Source: Amycolatopsis bullii (GTDB lineage Bacteria; Actinomycetota; Actinomycetes; Mycobacteriales; Pseudonocardiaceae). From it: a stretch of 64,000 nucleotides of DNA. The notes below the pieces were generated by a model, which was not told where the DNA came from, ran no database searches, and saw only the letters and a list, made by a program, of their open reading frames with translations. The position numbers and the translations under genes were made by a program. Positions 51,921-61,971 of this stretch are shown in pieces. How positions within the stretch are numbered: position 1 is the first letter of the stretch; every line of letters begins with the position of its first letter. The DNA is taken from NCBI RefSeq assembly GCF_014654205.1, contig NZ_BNAW01000013.1:101485-165484 (forward strand), in the 5' to 3' direction.

Positions 51921-53225
51921 ATGCGCTCGAGACTCCTCCGCCGCGCCGTGTGGGCGGTGCTGCTGACGATGACGGCGTCCTTGCCGGTCGCCTGCTCGTC
52001 CTCCTCCGGCGGAGGCGACGAGCTGTCCGCCGGACCGGTGTCGCTGCGGTTCACCTGGTGGGGCGCCGACGACCGGCACAAGCGGACCCAGCAGGTGATC
52101 GAGCTGTTCCAGAAGAAGCACCCGAACATCACCGTGCGCGGGGAGTTCAAGGACTGGAACAGCTACTGGGACAGCCTGGCCACGACCGTCGCGGCCAACG
52201 ACGCGCCGGACGTCATCCAGATGGACGAGCTCTACCTCGCGTCCTACGCCCAGCGCGGCGCGCTGCTGGACCTCAACACCGAGAAGACGCACCTGAACAC
52301 CGCCGACTTCGACCCCAAGGCCCTGGCCACCGGCGCGATCGACGGGCAGCAGTACGGGCTGCCGGTCGGCCTCGGGTCGTACGCCATGGTGGCCAACACC
52401 GACCTGCTGGCCAAGTACGGGATCCCGCTCCCGGACGACACCACGTGGTCCTGGGATGACCTGAAGAAGGTGGCGGAGCAGGTCTCGAGGGCCGGCGGCG
52501 GCTCGGTGTGGGGCGTGCAGTCCCCGGGCTTCAGCGACGCCGGCGGCCTCCAGATCTGGGCCCGGCAGGCGGGCGGCTCGCTGTTCGACGACAAGGGCAA
52601 GGTCGCCATCCCGCCCGAGGTCCTCACCCGCTACTTCGCCTACCTGCTCGACCTGGCCCACGGCGGTGCCGCGCCGCCGCCCTCGGTCACCATCGAGAAG
52701 GCAGGCGGCACGCTCAGCCAGACGGCCGTGGCCACCAACGCCACCGCGTTCGGCTTCTGCTGGAACACCCAGCTGACCACCTTGAGCGCGGCGAGCGGCC
52801 AGAAGCTGAAACTGCTGAAGCTGCCCGGTGAGACCCAGGCGCACGCCGAGTACTACAAGCCGTCGATGTTCTGGTCGGTCTCGGCCCGGTCCCAGCACCC
52901 GGCGGAAGCGGCACTGCTGCTGGACTTCCTGGCCAACGACCAGGACGCGGCGAAGGTCATGCTGACCGACCGCGGGGTCCCGGCCAACACGAAGATCCGC
53001 GCGGCCATCGACGGCAGCCTGAAGCCCACCGACAAGGCCGCGGCCGACTACCTGAACCAGATCAAGGTCAGTGACCCGCCCCGCGTCACCCCGAACGGCG
53101 GCAGCACGGTCGAGACAATCCTCAAGCGGCACACCGAGGACGTCCTGTTCGGCCGGGCCGCCCCCGACAAGGCCGCCACGGCGTTCATCGCCGAGCTGCA
53201 GGCCGACATCGACGCCGCCAGGTAG
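51921..53225 (+). CDS. Sugar ABC transporter substrate-binding lipoprotein
   Basis: A 434-aa protein with a signal peptide and lipobox LPVAC (lipidated Cys C25). Mature domain begins LRFTWWGADDRHKRTQQVIE and contains DAPDVIQMDELYLASYAQRG, typical of CUT1 solute-binding proteins. It captures the oligosaccharide released outside by the secreted enzymes and hands it to the two permeases encoded upstream. Confidence 0.92.
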   Translation: MRSRLLRRAVWAVLLTMTASLPVACSSSSGGGDELSAGPVSLRFTWWGADDRHKRTQQVIELFQKKHPNITVRGEFKDWNSYWDSLATTVAANDAPDVIQMDELYLASYAQRGALLDLNTEKTHLNTADFDPKALATGAIDGQQYGLPVGLGSYAMVANTDLLAKYGIPLPDDTTWSWDDLKKVAEQVSRAGGGSVWGVQSPGFSDAGGLQIWARQAGGSLFDDKGKVAIPPEVLTRYFAYLLDLAHGGAAPPPSVTIEKAGGTLSQTAVATNATAFGFCWNTQLTTLSAASGQKLKLLKLPGETQAHAEYYKPSMFWSVSARSQHPAEAALLLDFLANDQDAAKVMLTDRGVPANTKIRAAIDGSLKPTDKAAADYLNQIKVSDPPRVTPNGGSTVETILKRHTEDVLFGRAAPDKAATAFIAELQADIDAAR

Positions 53226-53252
53226 GTGCTCATCGGAGGAGAAAGGAGCGCC

Positions 53253-54353
53253 ATGCCGGCGCGGACCCACCTCAGCGCGATCGTCGGAACCGGAGCGATC
53301 GCGAACGCCCACGCCTCGGCGCTGCGTGCCGCAGGCGACCGGGCGCGCCTGGTCGCGGTCGTCGACATCGAGCACGACCGTGCCCGCGCGTTCGCCGACG
53401 AGCACGGTGTGCCCAGGGTGTATCCCAGTCTCGCCGCATTGCTGGCGCGCGAGGCCGTGGATCTGGTTCACCTGTGCACCCCGCCGCGGCAGCACACGCC
53501 CCTGGCGATCGAGTGCCTGGACGCGGGGGTCACGGTGCTCGTCGAAAAACCGCCGGCCCTGTCCCTCGCCGAGATGGACGAACTGGTCGCGGCGGAGCGG
53601 CGGTCGAGCGCCCACGTCGCCACCGTCTTCCAGCACCGATTCGGGGCTCCCGCGGTCCGGCTGCGGAGGCTGGCCGCGGCGGCCCGGCTGGGGAGGCCGC
53701 TGCTGGCCACCTGCGCCACTCTGTGGTATCGCGACGACGGCTACTTCGCGGTGCCCTGGTGGGGCTCGTGGGACAGCGAGGGCGGCGGGCCGACGATGGG
53801 GCACGGCATTCACCAGTTCGACCTCCTGCTGTCCGTGCTCGGCCCGTGGCGGGAGGTTCGCGCGCTGGCTGCGCGACGGGCTCGCGCCGTGCACACCGAA
53901 GACGTGTCGATGGCGTTGGTGACCTTCGAGAGCGGAGCGGTGGCCACGGTCGTCAACTCCCTGGTCTCGCCCCGGCAGACTTCCGCGTTGAGGTTCGACT
54001 TCGAGCGCGCCACGGTGGAGGTGGAGCATCTGTACGGGTACACGGAGACGGACTGGACGATGACCCCCGCACCGGGCCACGAAGATGTCCTGTCCTGGTG
54101 GGCCGACGCCGGGCCGAGCTCACCCAGCAGCCACGAAGGTCAGGTCACGGCGGTGCTCGACGCGCTGGACCGCGGCGACCCACCCCCGGTGACGGGGGCG
54201 GACGCCCGGAACACCATGGAGTTCATCGCCGCCCTTTACGCATCCGCCTTCACCGGCCTTCCGGTCCGCTGTGGACAGATCGCGCCGGGCGATCCGTTCT
54301 ACCGGCGGATGGACGGGACGGGCGCGCCGTGGGCGGCGGTGGCGGCTCCGTGA
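53253..54353 (+). CDS. Gfo/Idh/MocA-family oxidoreductase
   Basis: A 366-aa protein; ATG at 53253 after AAAGGAG, preferred over GTG at 53226. Rossmann motif VGTGAIANAHASAL and the family EKPPALSLAEMDEL motif. Members oxidise or reduce sugars with NAD(P)+. It is translationally coupled to the next gene (GTGA), which encodes DUF6807; this pairing occurs in sugar operons and suggests joint handling of an unusual uronic or deoxy sugar. Confidence 0.88.
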   Translation: MPARTHLSAIVGTGAIANAHASALRAAGDRARLVAVVDIEHDRARAFADEHGVPRVYPSLAALLAREAVDLVHLCTPPRQHTPLAIECLDAGVTVLVEKPPALSLAEMDELVAAERRSSAHVATVFQHRFGAPAVRLRRLAAAARLGRPLLATCATLWYRDDGYFAVPWWGSWDSEGGGPTMGHGIHQFDLLLSVLGPWREVRALAARRARAVHTEDVSMALVTFESGAVATVVNSLVSPRQTSALRFDFERATVEVEHLYGYTETDWTMTPAPGHEDVLSWWADAGPSSPSSHEGQVTAVLDALDRGDPPPVTGADARNTMEFIAALYASAFTGLPVRCGQIAPGDPFYRRMDGTGAPWAAVAAP

Positions 54354-55222
54354 ACCCCGAAATCGTCCGGACCGGGGACGCCTTGGCGGTTCATGCCGGG
54401 GACGTCGAGCTCTTCCGCTACGTCGTGCAACCCGCGGCTTCGGCCTTCGAGGGGCCGAAGCCGTACCTGCACCCGGTGCGGACGCTCGCGGGTGACGTCG
54501 TGACGGCCTATCGGCCGCACGACCACCGGTGGCACAAGGGCATCCAGATGACCGCCACGGACCTGTCCGGGCAGAACTTCTGGGGCGGAGTGACCTACGT
54601 GCGCGACGAAGGTTACGTCGAGCTGCCGAACGTTGGCACCATGCGGCACGAGGACTTTGTCATCGCCGGTGCGGGGTTCACCGAACGGCTGACCTGGCAC
54701 ACCCAGGCCGGCGAGCACTGGGTGGACGAGGTGCGGGAGTGCACCGTCGTCGACGTCGACGACGAGTCGTGGACGCTGGGGTTCGCGACGGAGCTGACGA
54801 ACGTGCGCGGCGAGCCGCTCGTCTTCGGCAGCCCGACGACCAGCGGGCGGGATCTGGCCGGGTACACCGGCCTGTTCTGGCGCGGGCCGAGGGAGTTCAC
54901 CGGTGGGGAGATCATCGCCGCAGGTGGGCGGGGTGGTCCGGAGCTGATGGGCCAGGAAGCGCCGTGGCTGGCGTATGTCGGGCACCACGACGAAGTGGAC
55001 CGGTCGTCCACCCTGCTGTTCCTCGACCACCCCGAAAACGCAGTCACGCGCTGGTTCGTGCGCAACACCCCCTTCCCGGCGGTAAACCCGTCGTTCGCCT
55101 TCTTCGACAAGCTGGGCCTCGCGCCGGGGGAAACCCTGCGGCTGCGGTACCGCGTCGTCGTCGGATGCGGCGCGTGGGACCGCGGCCACATCGAATCCTA
55201 TGTGGAAGGTCACTCATGGTGA
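54350..55222 (+). CDS. DUF6807 (PmoA-family) protein
   Basis: A 290-aa protein from a GTG overlapping the previous stop. Seen: PYLHPVRTLAGDVVTAYRPH, DHRWHKGIQMT, YVRDEGYVELPNVGTMRHED and the C-terminal LRYRVVVGCGAWDRGHI, which match the family annotated as methane oxygenase PmoA-like (DUF6807). Its true enzymatic role is unclear; genome context in bacteria is nearly always sugar or polysaccharide catabolism, as here. No signal peptide. Confidence 0.82.
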   Translation: MNPEIVRTGDALAVHAGDVELFRYVVQPAASAFEGPKPYLHPVRTLAGDVVTAYRPHDHRWHKGIQMTATDLSGQNFWGGVTYVRDEGYVELPNVGTMRHEDFVIAGAGFTERLTWHTQAGEHWVDEVRECTVVDVDDESWTLGFATELTNVRGEPLVFGSPTTSGRDLAGYTGLFWRGPREFTGGEIIAAGGRGGPELMGQEAPWLAYVGHHDEVDRSSTLLFLDHPENAVTRWFVRNTPFPAVNPSFAFFDKLGLAPGETLRLRYRVVVGCGAWDRGHIESYVEGHSW

Positions 55223-56073
55223 GAACCGTTGTCCGGACCGGGATCGTGGCCGCCGCGATGGTGCTGTTCGCACCGCTTGTCGTGGCGGCGGGGACTGGCG
55301 AGGCGTCGTCCGGACCGGGGTGCACGGCTGGCGCCGCGAGCGCGAAGGTGGCGGCCGCCGGGATCAAGGTGTGGATGGCGGGCGACTCGACGATGAGCGA
55401 TCCCAAGTCGACCTGCCCGGTCGGCTGGGGGAGCCGGTTCGGCCGGCTGTTCACCGGCGACGTCACGGTCGTCAACATGGCGGTGGCCGGACGCAGCGTC
55501 CAGACCTGGCTGTACGAATCCAACGTCACCAGCCGCAAGGATTCCGCCGGTGAATGCGTCGTCAGTCCGAAGACGTACGCCCAGCGGTGGCTTGACATGC
55601 TCGACCCGGCCAAGGGCATGCACGCGGGCGACTACCTGGTCATCCAGTTCGGCATCAACGACAGCGACGCGAACTGCCCCAGGCACGTGGGCCGGGCCCG
55701 GTACCAGAGCCTGCTCACCGCCATGGCCCAGGCGGCGAAGGACCGGGGCGCCCACCCGATCCTGCTGACACCGGTCGCGGCGATCACGTGCAGCGGCAGC
55801 ACCGCCGTCGGCAACCGCGGTTTCCTCACCGAGACGGCGGCCGCGGGCACCGCGAGCAGCAGCCCGGTCATCGACCTGCACAAGCTGAGCTACACGCTCT
55901 ACAACACGCTGAAGCTGTGCCCGAACAACGGCGACTACACCAAGGGCGCCGTCGGGGCGTTCTTCTGCAACGACCACACGCACTTCGAGGCCGCCGGCGC
56001 CGACAAGATCGCCGGGATCGTGGCGAAGGCCTTGCGGGACCAGAAGATCCCCTTGGCGAGCTATCTCAAGTAG
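55216..56073 (+). CDS. Secreted SGNH esterase, rhamnogalacturonan acetylesterase-like (CE12)
   Basis: A 285-aa protein whose ATG overlaps the previous stop. Signal peptide about residues 1-24. SGNH blocks: nucleophile S58 in VWMAGDSTMSD, block II VNMAVAGRSVQTWL, block III IQFGINDSD, block V DHTHFEAAGA. This pattern is that of rhamnogalacturonan acetylesterases, which remove acetyl groups from pectin backbones. Strong pointer to pectin as substrate of the locus. Confidence 0.87.
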   Translation: MVRTVVRTGIVAAAMVLFAPLVVAAGTGEASSGPGCTAGAASAKVAAAGIKVWMAGDSTMSDPKSTCPVGWGSRFGRLFTGDVTVVNMAVAGRSVQTWLYESNVTSRKDSAGECVVSPKTYAQRWLDMLDPAKGMHAGDYLVIQFGINDSDANCPRHVGRARYQSLLTAMAQAAKDRGAHPILLTPVAAITCSGSTAVGNRGFLTETAAAGTASSSPVIDLHKLSYTLYNTLKLCPNNGDYTKGAVGAFFCNDHTHFEAAGADKIAGIVAKALRDQKIPLASYLK

Positions 56074-56123
56074 TCGGCGACTCCCAGTTCGACGCCACGG
56101 CAAGGACGAAGGGAAACGGCACC

Positions 56124-59100
56124 ATGCGGCAAACCGTACGGCGGCTGGCCGGTGCAGCGCTGGTCATGGTCGTCGCGGCGGCCACGGCCGGCTTCGCGGC
56201 CGGTGGCTCGCCGCCCGCCACCGCGGCACCGGCCGGTGACCGGCTCGGCGACTACCTGTCGACCCAGCCGGACCCGGGCAGTTTCCCGCTGGTCGCGGCG
56301 GGGCAGGCGGCGCCGCTGGTGATCGACGCCGCGGACCACCTCGGTGTGGTCCGGGCCGTGGGCGATCTGCAGGGTGACGTCGGCCGGGTGACGGGCACGA
56401 CGCCCAAGGTCCTGACGGGTGCCGTGCCGGCCGGGGCCCGCCAGGCGGTGCTGATCGGTACGATCGGGCACAGCGCGCTGATCGACGGCCTCGTCACGGC
56501 GGGGAAACTCGACGCGGGTGGGATCGCCGGAAAGTGGGAGACCACGCTGGAGCAGGTGGTTTCCCAGCCCATGCCCGGTGTGGACAGTGCGTTCGTCATC
56601 GCCGGCAGCGACCAGCGCGGCACCATCTACGGCGCCTACGACGTGTCCCGCGCGATGGGGGTGTCGCCGTGGAACTGGTGGGACGACGTTCCCGCCCGCC
56701 ATCACGACGCGGTGTACGTGCTGCCGGGCCGGCACACGCAAGGCACACCGGCGGTGAAGTACCGGGGCTTCTTCGTCAACGACGAGAACCCGCAGACCGG
56801 CACGTGGGCGCCGAACGTGTTCGGGAAGGGAACGGCGCCGGGCCAACCGTCCGGGCTCAACCACCGGTACTACGAGAAGGTCTTCGAACTGGCGTTGCGG
56901 CTGAAGGCGAACTACGTGTGGCCGGCCGTGTGGGGCCGGGCGTTCGCCGAGGACGACCCGGAAAACCAGGCGACGGCCACCCGGTACGGGATCGTCATGG
57001 GCACGTCCCACGAGGCACCGATGACGTGCGGCATCGAGGAGTGGAACCGCCACGTCGTCAAGAACGCCAAGGGTGATCCGGTCGGTGACCCCTACGGTGG
57101 CAACGGTCAGTGGAGCTACCGGCAGAACCAGGCCGCCGTCACGGCGTACTGGACGAAGTGCTTCACCCGCATGTTCCAGCAGAAGTCCGACATGGTGGTG
57201 ACGCTGGGCATGCGCGGCAACGGCGACACCGCGCTGCCCGACGGCTCCGGCATCGACCTGATGAAGAGCATCATCGCCAAGCAGCGGCAGATCATCGCCC
57301 AGGTGACCGGCCAGGACCCGAGCACGGTGCCGCAGGTGTGGACGTTGTACAAGGAGGTACAGAAGTACTGGGACGAGGGGCTGCGGGCGCCGGACGACGT
57401 GACGGTGGTGTTCACCGACGACAACTGGGGCAACATCCGCAAGTTCCCGGACCAGGCGCTGCCCGCGCGCGGTGGGGGGTACGGGCTCTACTACCACTTC
57501 GACTACGTCGGGGCCAGCCGCAGCTACAAGTGGGTCGACACGGTCAACCTGGCCGGCACGTGGGAACAACTGCACGCCGCCCACAGCTACGGCGACGACC
57601 GGCTGTGGGTGACCAACGTCGGCGACCTCAAGAACGAAGAACGGCCGCTGCAGTTCTTCCTCGACTACGCGTGGAACCCGGCCGCGATCCCGGCGAGCAG
57701 GCTCGGGGACTGGGAGCGTGGCTTCGCGGCGCAGAACTTCGGGCCGGACGCGGCGGCCGGGGTGGCCGACGTGCTGCACCAGTACGGGCACCTGCAGGCG
57801 ATCCGCAAGCCGGAGTCGACCAACCGGCGGTTCACCCGGACCATGACCGGCTCGATCACCACCGATGACACGATGACCCCGTTCAGCATCGAGAACTACG
57901 ACGAGCTGGCGCGGGTCACCGACGCTTGGCAACGTCTGGCGCAGCAGGCCCGCCAGGTCGGCCGGCGGCTCCCGGCCGCCGACCAGGACGCGTACTACGA
58001 ACTCGTGCTCTACGAGGTGCAGGCGACGGCCAACCTGTACGCGCTGCGGCAGGCGCAGTTCCTCAACCGCCAGTACGCCGGCCAGGGCCGGGCGGCCACC
58101 AACGCCTACGCCGACCTCGCCAACGCGCGGCTGGCCGACGACACGGCGATGTCGAACTACTACAACACCACCCTGGCCAAGGGAAAGTGGAAGGGCTGGC
58201 AGACCCAGACCAAGATCGGGTACGGCGACAAGGCCCGCTACGGAAACAACGCCAGCTGGTCCGACCCACCGCAGCCGGACCAGATCTACCCGGCTCTGCA
58301 ACGCATCACCGTGCCCCGCACCGCCGAAATGGGCGTGGCCGTCGCCGGCTCGACCAGCTGGTGGCCCAACGCCACGAGCCCGGCCGTGCTGCCCGCCCTC
58401 AGCCCGTACGGGACCGCGCCTGCTCCGTACCTCGAGGTGTTCAACCGCGGTACGACCGCGTTCCCGTACCGGATCACCGCCGCCGTCCCCTGGCTCACGG
58501 TCACCCCGGCGAGCGGAACGGTGAGCGACCAGATCCGGGCCACGGTCGGCGTCGACTGGTCCCGTGCCCCGCGCGGCACGACCCGGGTGCCGCTGACCGT
58601 CACCGGGGCCGGCCGCACCGTGCAGGTCCAGGCCGTGGTGGACAACCCGGCGGCCCCGGCGGCGTCCGGATTCGTCGAGGCGGGCGGATACGTGTCGATG
58701 CAGGCCGACCACTACACCAACGCGGTCGGCGAGAACGGGGTGTCGTGGCTGCGCATCCCCGACATCGGCCGGGACGGCTCGGGCATGCAAGCGACCCCGG
58801 TCACCGCCGCCGCCCGGACCCCGGGTGGAAGCGGGCCGCGGCTGGAGTACCGGATGAACCTCACGACCACCGGCTCGGTCACCGTCTGGACCTACCTGGC
58901 CCCACGCAACGCGACGCTGCCGGGTGGCACCGGGATGCGGTACGCGGTGTCCATCGACGACCAGCCGGCCCAGACCGTCGACGCCGTCGCCGCCACGGGC
59001 GCCAATGACCTCACCATGAACGCGTCGTGGGGGATGAACGCCGCCGACGCCGCCAACCGCACCGCCACCAAGTTCACCGTGACCGCCCCCGGCGCGCACA

Positions 59101-59225
59101 CGCTGAAGTTCTGGCTGGTCGACCCGACCGTCGTGGTGCAGAAGCTGGTCGTCGACACCGGCGGTCTCGCGATCAGCTATCTCGGCCCGCCGGAGAGCCT
59201 GCGGAGCAACGGAGGGGGCCGGTGA
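56124..59225 (+). CDS. Secreted glycoside hydrolase family 115 alpha-glucuronidase
   Basis: A 1033-aa protein with a signal peptide (about 1-34). GH115 hallmarks: FVIAGSDQRGTIYGAYDVS, GVSPWNWWDDVP, YRGFFVNDENPQTGTW, NYVWPAVWGRAF and TDDNWGNIRKFP, followed by C-terminal beta domains (about 680-1020). The family removes (4-O-methyl)-glucuronic acid side chains from xylan or gums. Its presence with pectin enzymes suggests a glucuronate-decorated plant glycan, such as arabinogalactan or glucuronoxylan. Confidence 0.9.
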   Translation: MRQTVRRLAGAALVMVVAAATAGFAAGGSPPATAAPAGDRLGDYLSTQPDPGSFPLVAAGQAAPLVIDAADHLGVVRAVGDLQGDVGRVTGTTPKVLTGAVPAGARQAVLIGTIGHSALIDGLVTAGKLDAGGIAGKWETTLEQVVSQPMPGVDSAFVIAGSDQRGTIYGAYDVSRAMGVSPWNWWDDVPARHHDAVYVLPGRHTQGTPAVKYRGFFVNDENPQTGTWAPNVFGKGTAPGQPSGLNHRYYEKVFELALRLKANYVWPAVWGRAFAEDDPENQATATRYGIVMGTSHEAPMTCGIEEWNRHVVKNAKGDPVGDPYGGNGQWSYRQNQAAVTAYWTKCFTRMFQQKSDMVVTLGMRGNGDTALPDGSGIDLMKSIIAKQRQIIAQVTGQDPSTVPQVWTLYKEVQKYWDEGLRAPDDVTVVFTDDNWGNIRKFPDQALPARGGGYGLYYHFDYVGASRSYKWVDTVNLAGTWEQLHAAHSYGDDRLWVTNVGDLKNEERPLQFFLDYAWNPAAIPASRLGDWERGFAAQNFGPDAAAGVADVLHQYGHLQAIRKPESTNRRFTRTMTGSITTDDTMTPFSIENYDELARVTDAWQRLAQQARQVGRRLPAADQDAYYELVLYEVQATANLYALRQAQFLNRQYAGQGRAATNAYADLANARLADDTAMSNYYNTTLAKGKWKGWQTQTKIGYGDKARYGNNASWSDPPQPDQIYPALQRITVPRTAEMGVAVAGSTSWWPNATSPAVLPALSPYGTAPAPYLEVFNRGTTAFPYRITAAVPWLTVTPASGTVSDQIRATVGVDWSRAPRGTTRVPLTVTGAGRTVQVQAVVDNPAAPAASGFVEAGGYVSMQADHYTNAVGENGVSWLRIPDIGRDGSGMQATPVTAAARTPGGSGPRLEYRMNLTTTGSVTVWTYLAPRNATLPGGTGMRYAVSIDDQPAQTVDAVAATGANDLTMNASWGMNAADAANRTATKFTVTAPGAHTLKFWLVDPTVVVQKLVVDTGGLAISYLGPPESLRSNGGGR

Positions 59226-59274
59226 CGCGGCCGCGGTCCCGATCGGCGGTCCACTTGCCCATTCGGAGGAAGTC

Positions 59275-60543
59275 ATGAAGCTCAGTCGTCGGTCCTGGTT
59301 CGCAGCGGTCGCCGCCCTCACCCTCGGCGCGGCCGGAGCCGTCCCCGCCACCACGGCGTACGCCGGTACTTCGGCCGGTGACCACTGGGTGGCGACCTGG
59401 ACGTCCATGCCGCAGCTGACCGAGGCGTCCAACATGCCGCCCGCCCCGTACACGCAGGGCAGCCAGGTCATGGCCGACACCACGCTGCGGCAGACCCTGC
59501 ACGTCTCGGTCGGCGGTTCCCGGTTCCGGCTGCACCTGAACAACGTCTTCGGGGGCGCGGTCCTGCCGATCACCGCCGCGTCCGTGGCGGTGCCGGCCGG
59601 TGGCGCCGCCGGCGTGAGCGGGATCCAGGCCGGCAGCGCCAAGGCGGTCACCTTCGGCGGCCAGAAGTCGGTGACGGTCGCCACCGGTAGGGAAGCGCTT
59701 TCCGACCCGCTGGACATCACCGTGGCGAGCGGAGCCAACCTCACGGTGACGCTCTACCTCGCCAAAGGACAGGCATCGAGCCGCATCACCTCGCACCCCG
59801 GTTCGCGCACCACCTCGTACCTGATGAAGGGCAACCACCTCACCGACACCACCCTGGCCGGCACGACCCGGGTCGACCACTGGTACTTCCTCAGCGGCCT
59901 GGACGTGTGGGCGCCGGAGCGCGCCGGTGCGGTGGTGCTGCTCGGTGACTCGCTGACCGACGGCCGCGGCTCCACCACCAACGGCAACGACCGCTGGCCG
60001 GACGCCCTGTTCACCCGGCTCCAGAAGCAGGGTGCCACCGCGAACGTCGCCGTCGTGAATGAGGCCGCGGGCGGCAATGCGGTGCTCAGCGGCGGGCTCG
60101 GCCCCACTGCGGTCTCCCGCTTCGACCGTGACGTCCTGAGCCAGAGCGGCGTCAAGTGGCTGGTCGTCTTCGAGGGCGTCAACGACCTCGGTGGCAACGG
60201 CTCACCCCAGACCGCCGCCAGCCTCATCGCCGCGTACCGGCAGTTCATCACCAAGGCCCACGCCGCGGGCATCAAGGTGTCCGGCGCGACGATCACGCCG
60301 TTCGGCGGCAACAGCTACGACAACGCGGCCAGAACCCACGAAGCGGCCCGTCAGACGGTCAACTCGTGGATCCGCACGAGCAACGAGTTCGACGCGGTGG
60401 CCGACTTCGACCAGGCCGTCCGTGATCCGGCCAATCCCCGCCGCCTCCGATCGGCCTACGACAGCGGTGATCACCTGCACCTCAACCCGGCCGGGTATCT
60501 GGCCCTCGCCGACGCCGTACCGACCACTCTGGTCACCCGGTAA
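59275..60543 (+). CDS. Secreted SGNH/GDSL esterase
   Basis: A 422-aa protein; ATG after GGAGGAAGTC. Signal peptide about residues 1-30. The N-terminal beta-rich part (about 35-215) precedes an SGNH domain: GDSLTDGRG with nucleophile S226, block III FEGVNDLGG, block V DHLHLNPAGY. This two-domain form occurs in many actinobacterial secreted GDSL lipases/esterases. Probably deacetylates plant glycans. Confidence 0.87.
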   Translation: MKLSRRSWFAAVAALTLGAAGAVPATTAYAGTSAGDHWVATWTSMPQLTEASNMPPAPYTQGSQVMADTTLRQTLHVSVGGSRFRLHLNNVFGGAVLPITAASVAVPAGGAAGVSGIQAGSAKAVTFGGQKSVTVATGREALSDPLDITVASGANLTVTLYLAKGQASSRITSHPGSRTTSYLMKGNHLTDTTLAGTTRVDHWYFLSGLDVWAPERAGAVVLLGDSLTDGRGSTTNGNDRWPDALFTRLQKQGATANVAVVNEAAGGNAVLSGGLGPTAVSRFDRDVLSQSGVKWLVVFEGVNDLGGNGSPQTAASLIAAYRQFITKAHAAGIKVSGATITPFGGNSYDNAARTHEAARQTVNSWIRTSNEFDAVADFDQAVRDPANPRRLRSAYDSGDHLHLNPAGYLALADAVPTTLVTR

Positions 60544-60581
60544 GGCGTCGACGTCGTCTCGCTCACCCGAAGGGAACCCAC

Positions 60582-61934
60582 ATGCTTGCCCCCCTCCGCC
60601 GAACTCGCCGGCTCCTTCCGGCCGTAGCTGCAATCCTCCTCGTCGCTCCCGCGGTCGAGGCCGCCGCGGCGGCACCCGGCGTTCTCATCGACGAGACGTT
60701 CAGCGCACAGACCACCCCGGCGAACTTCGGCTTCCCGGCGGGAGCCGCCGTAACGGGTGGGGTCCTGGACGTCACCAAGGGAATGGGCAAGCACACCACC
60801 TCGGTCAAGGCGTTCGACGCGGCCGTGGCCGGGCAGCGAACCCTCGAGCTGGCGTTCGACTGGAAGACGGCCATCACGAGCAGCTCGAACAAGACCGGCA
60901 TCGAGCTGCGGGACGACCACGGCGATCTGGTGTTCGCGATCGCCGCCACCGCCACCGAACTGCGGTACGGCTTGACGGGCCCGGTGTCCGACTCGGCGTC
61001 CGCGCCGGACTCGCTCGATCCGGCCTGGGTCAAGACCACCTTCGACCGCACCAAGTGGTACACCGTCCGCCTGCACCTGGACTTCACGCTGCAGACCGTG
61101 CAGTACACGATCGCCACTCGGGAAGCCGCCGCGACGGTCCTCGCCTCCGGCACGGCGAAGGTGACCGGCAAGAACCTCGCGAAGCTCGTCGCCTGCGACT
61201 ACTACGGAACCGGCGTGCAGTCCATCGACAACTTCCGCCTCACGGTTCCGGCGGTCGCGGCGAACGGCCGGTTGAAGGGCAAGACGGTGTACGCGTTCGG
61301 CGACAGCATCGTCTACGGCCACAAGTACCCCCGCGGCTTCGTGAACTTCACGGCCGAACGCGAACTCATAAACCTGACCAAGTACGCCAGGAACGGCGCC
61401 ACGATCGGCCCGGCCGGCGCCTCGGGCGGCCAGGTCGTCACGCAGGTGAACGCCGCCGCCTCGACCTCACCCGACTACGTCGTGTTCGACGGCGGCACCA
61501 ACGACGCCGAGGTGATCCACGACGGCAACCGGTACCCGATCGGCGCGATGGCCGACGGCTTCGACCCGGCCAAGTTCGCCAAGTCGACCTACGCGGGCTC
61601 ACTCGAAACCGCCCTGTCCGCGATGCGGGCCAAGTGGCCGGCCGCCCGGATTGTGTACGTAGCGGTGCACAAGCTCGGCTCCCGCGACTGGAACACGCAA
61701 CTGGCCCTGCGGGCGGTGACCCTGCAGATCTGCCAGAAGTGGGGCGTGACGGTCGCGGACGTCTTCAAAGACACGTCCCTCGACACGCGCGTCGACAGCC
61801 AGCGGGTGGCGTACACCTTCAGCAACCTCGCCAACGGCTATCCCGGAACCGACGGCACCGGCACCCATCCGAACATCGCCGCGATCACCGCCTTCTACGC
61901 CCCGGTGCTCACCGCGGCATTGGTCCGGTCCTGA
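60582..61934 (+). CDS. Secreted SGNH esterase with N-terminal jelly-roll-like domain
   Basis: A 450-aa protein; ATG after AAGGGAACCCAC, signal peptide about 1-31. The mature N-terminus (LIDETFSAQTTPANFGFPAG to about 225) looks like a concanavalin-type carbohydrate-binding jelly roll. SGNH domain: VYAFGDSIVYGHKYPRG with S242, DGGTNDAEV and DGTGTHPNIAA. Likely a carbohydrate esterase for the same glycan. Confidence 0.8.
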   Translation: MLAPLRRTRRLLPAVAAILLVAPAVEAAAAAPGVLIDETFSAQTTPANFGFPAGAAVTGGVLDVTKGMGKHTTSVKAFDAAVAGQRTLELAFDWKTAITSSSNKTGIELRDDHGDLVFAIAATATELRYGLTGPVSDSASAPDSLDPAWVKTTFDRTKWYTVRLHLDFTLQTVQYTIATREAAATVLASGTAKVTGKNLAKLVACDYYGTGVQSIDNFRLTVPAVAANGRLKGKTVYAFGDSIVYGHKYPRGFVNFTAERELINLTKYARNGATIGPAGASGGQVVTQVNAAASTSPDYVVFDGGTNDAEVIHDGNRYPIGAMADGFDPAKFAKSTYAGSLETALSAMRAKWPAARIVYVAVHKLGSRDWNTQLALRAVTLQICQKWGVTVADVFKDTSLDTRVDSQRVAYTFSNLANGYPGTDGTGTHPNIAAITAFYAPVLTAALVRS

Positions 61935-61971
61935 CCATTCACCCGGCAACGACTTCCGAAGGAGGATTCTC

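Noticed and set aside
50961..54080. 1039-residue minus-strand frame
   Set aside because: Antisense to permease, binding-protein and oxidoreductase genes; His/Arg-rich shadow typical of high-GC DNA.
56061..59744. 1227-residue minus-strand frame
   Set aside because: Antisense to GH115, whose family motifs are clear.
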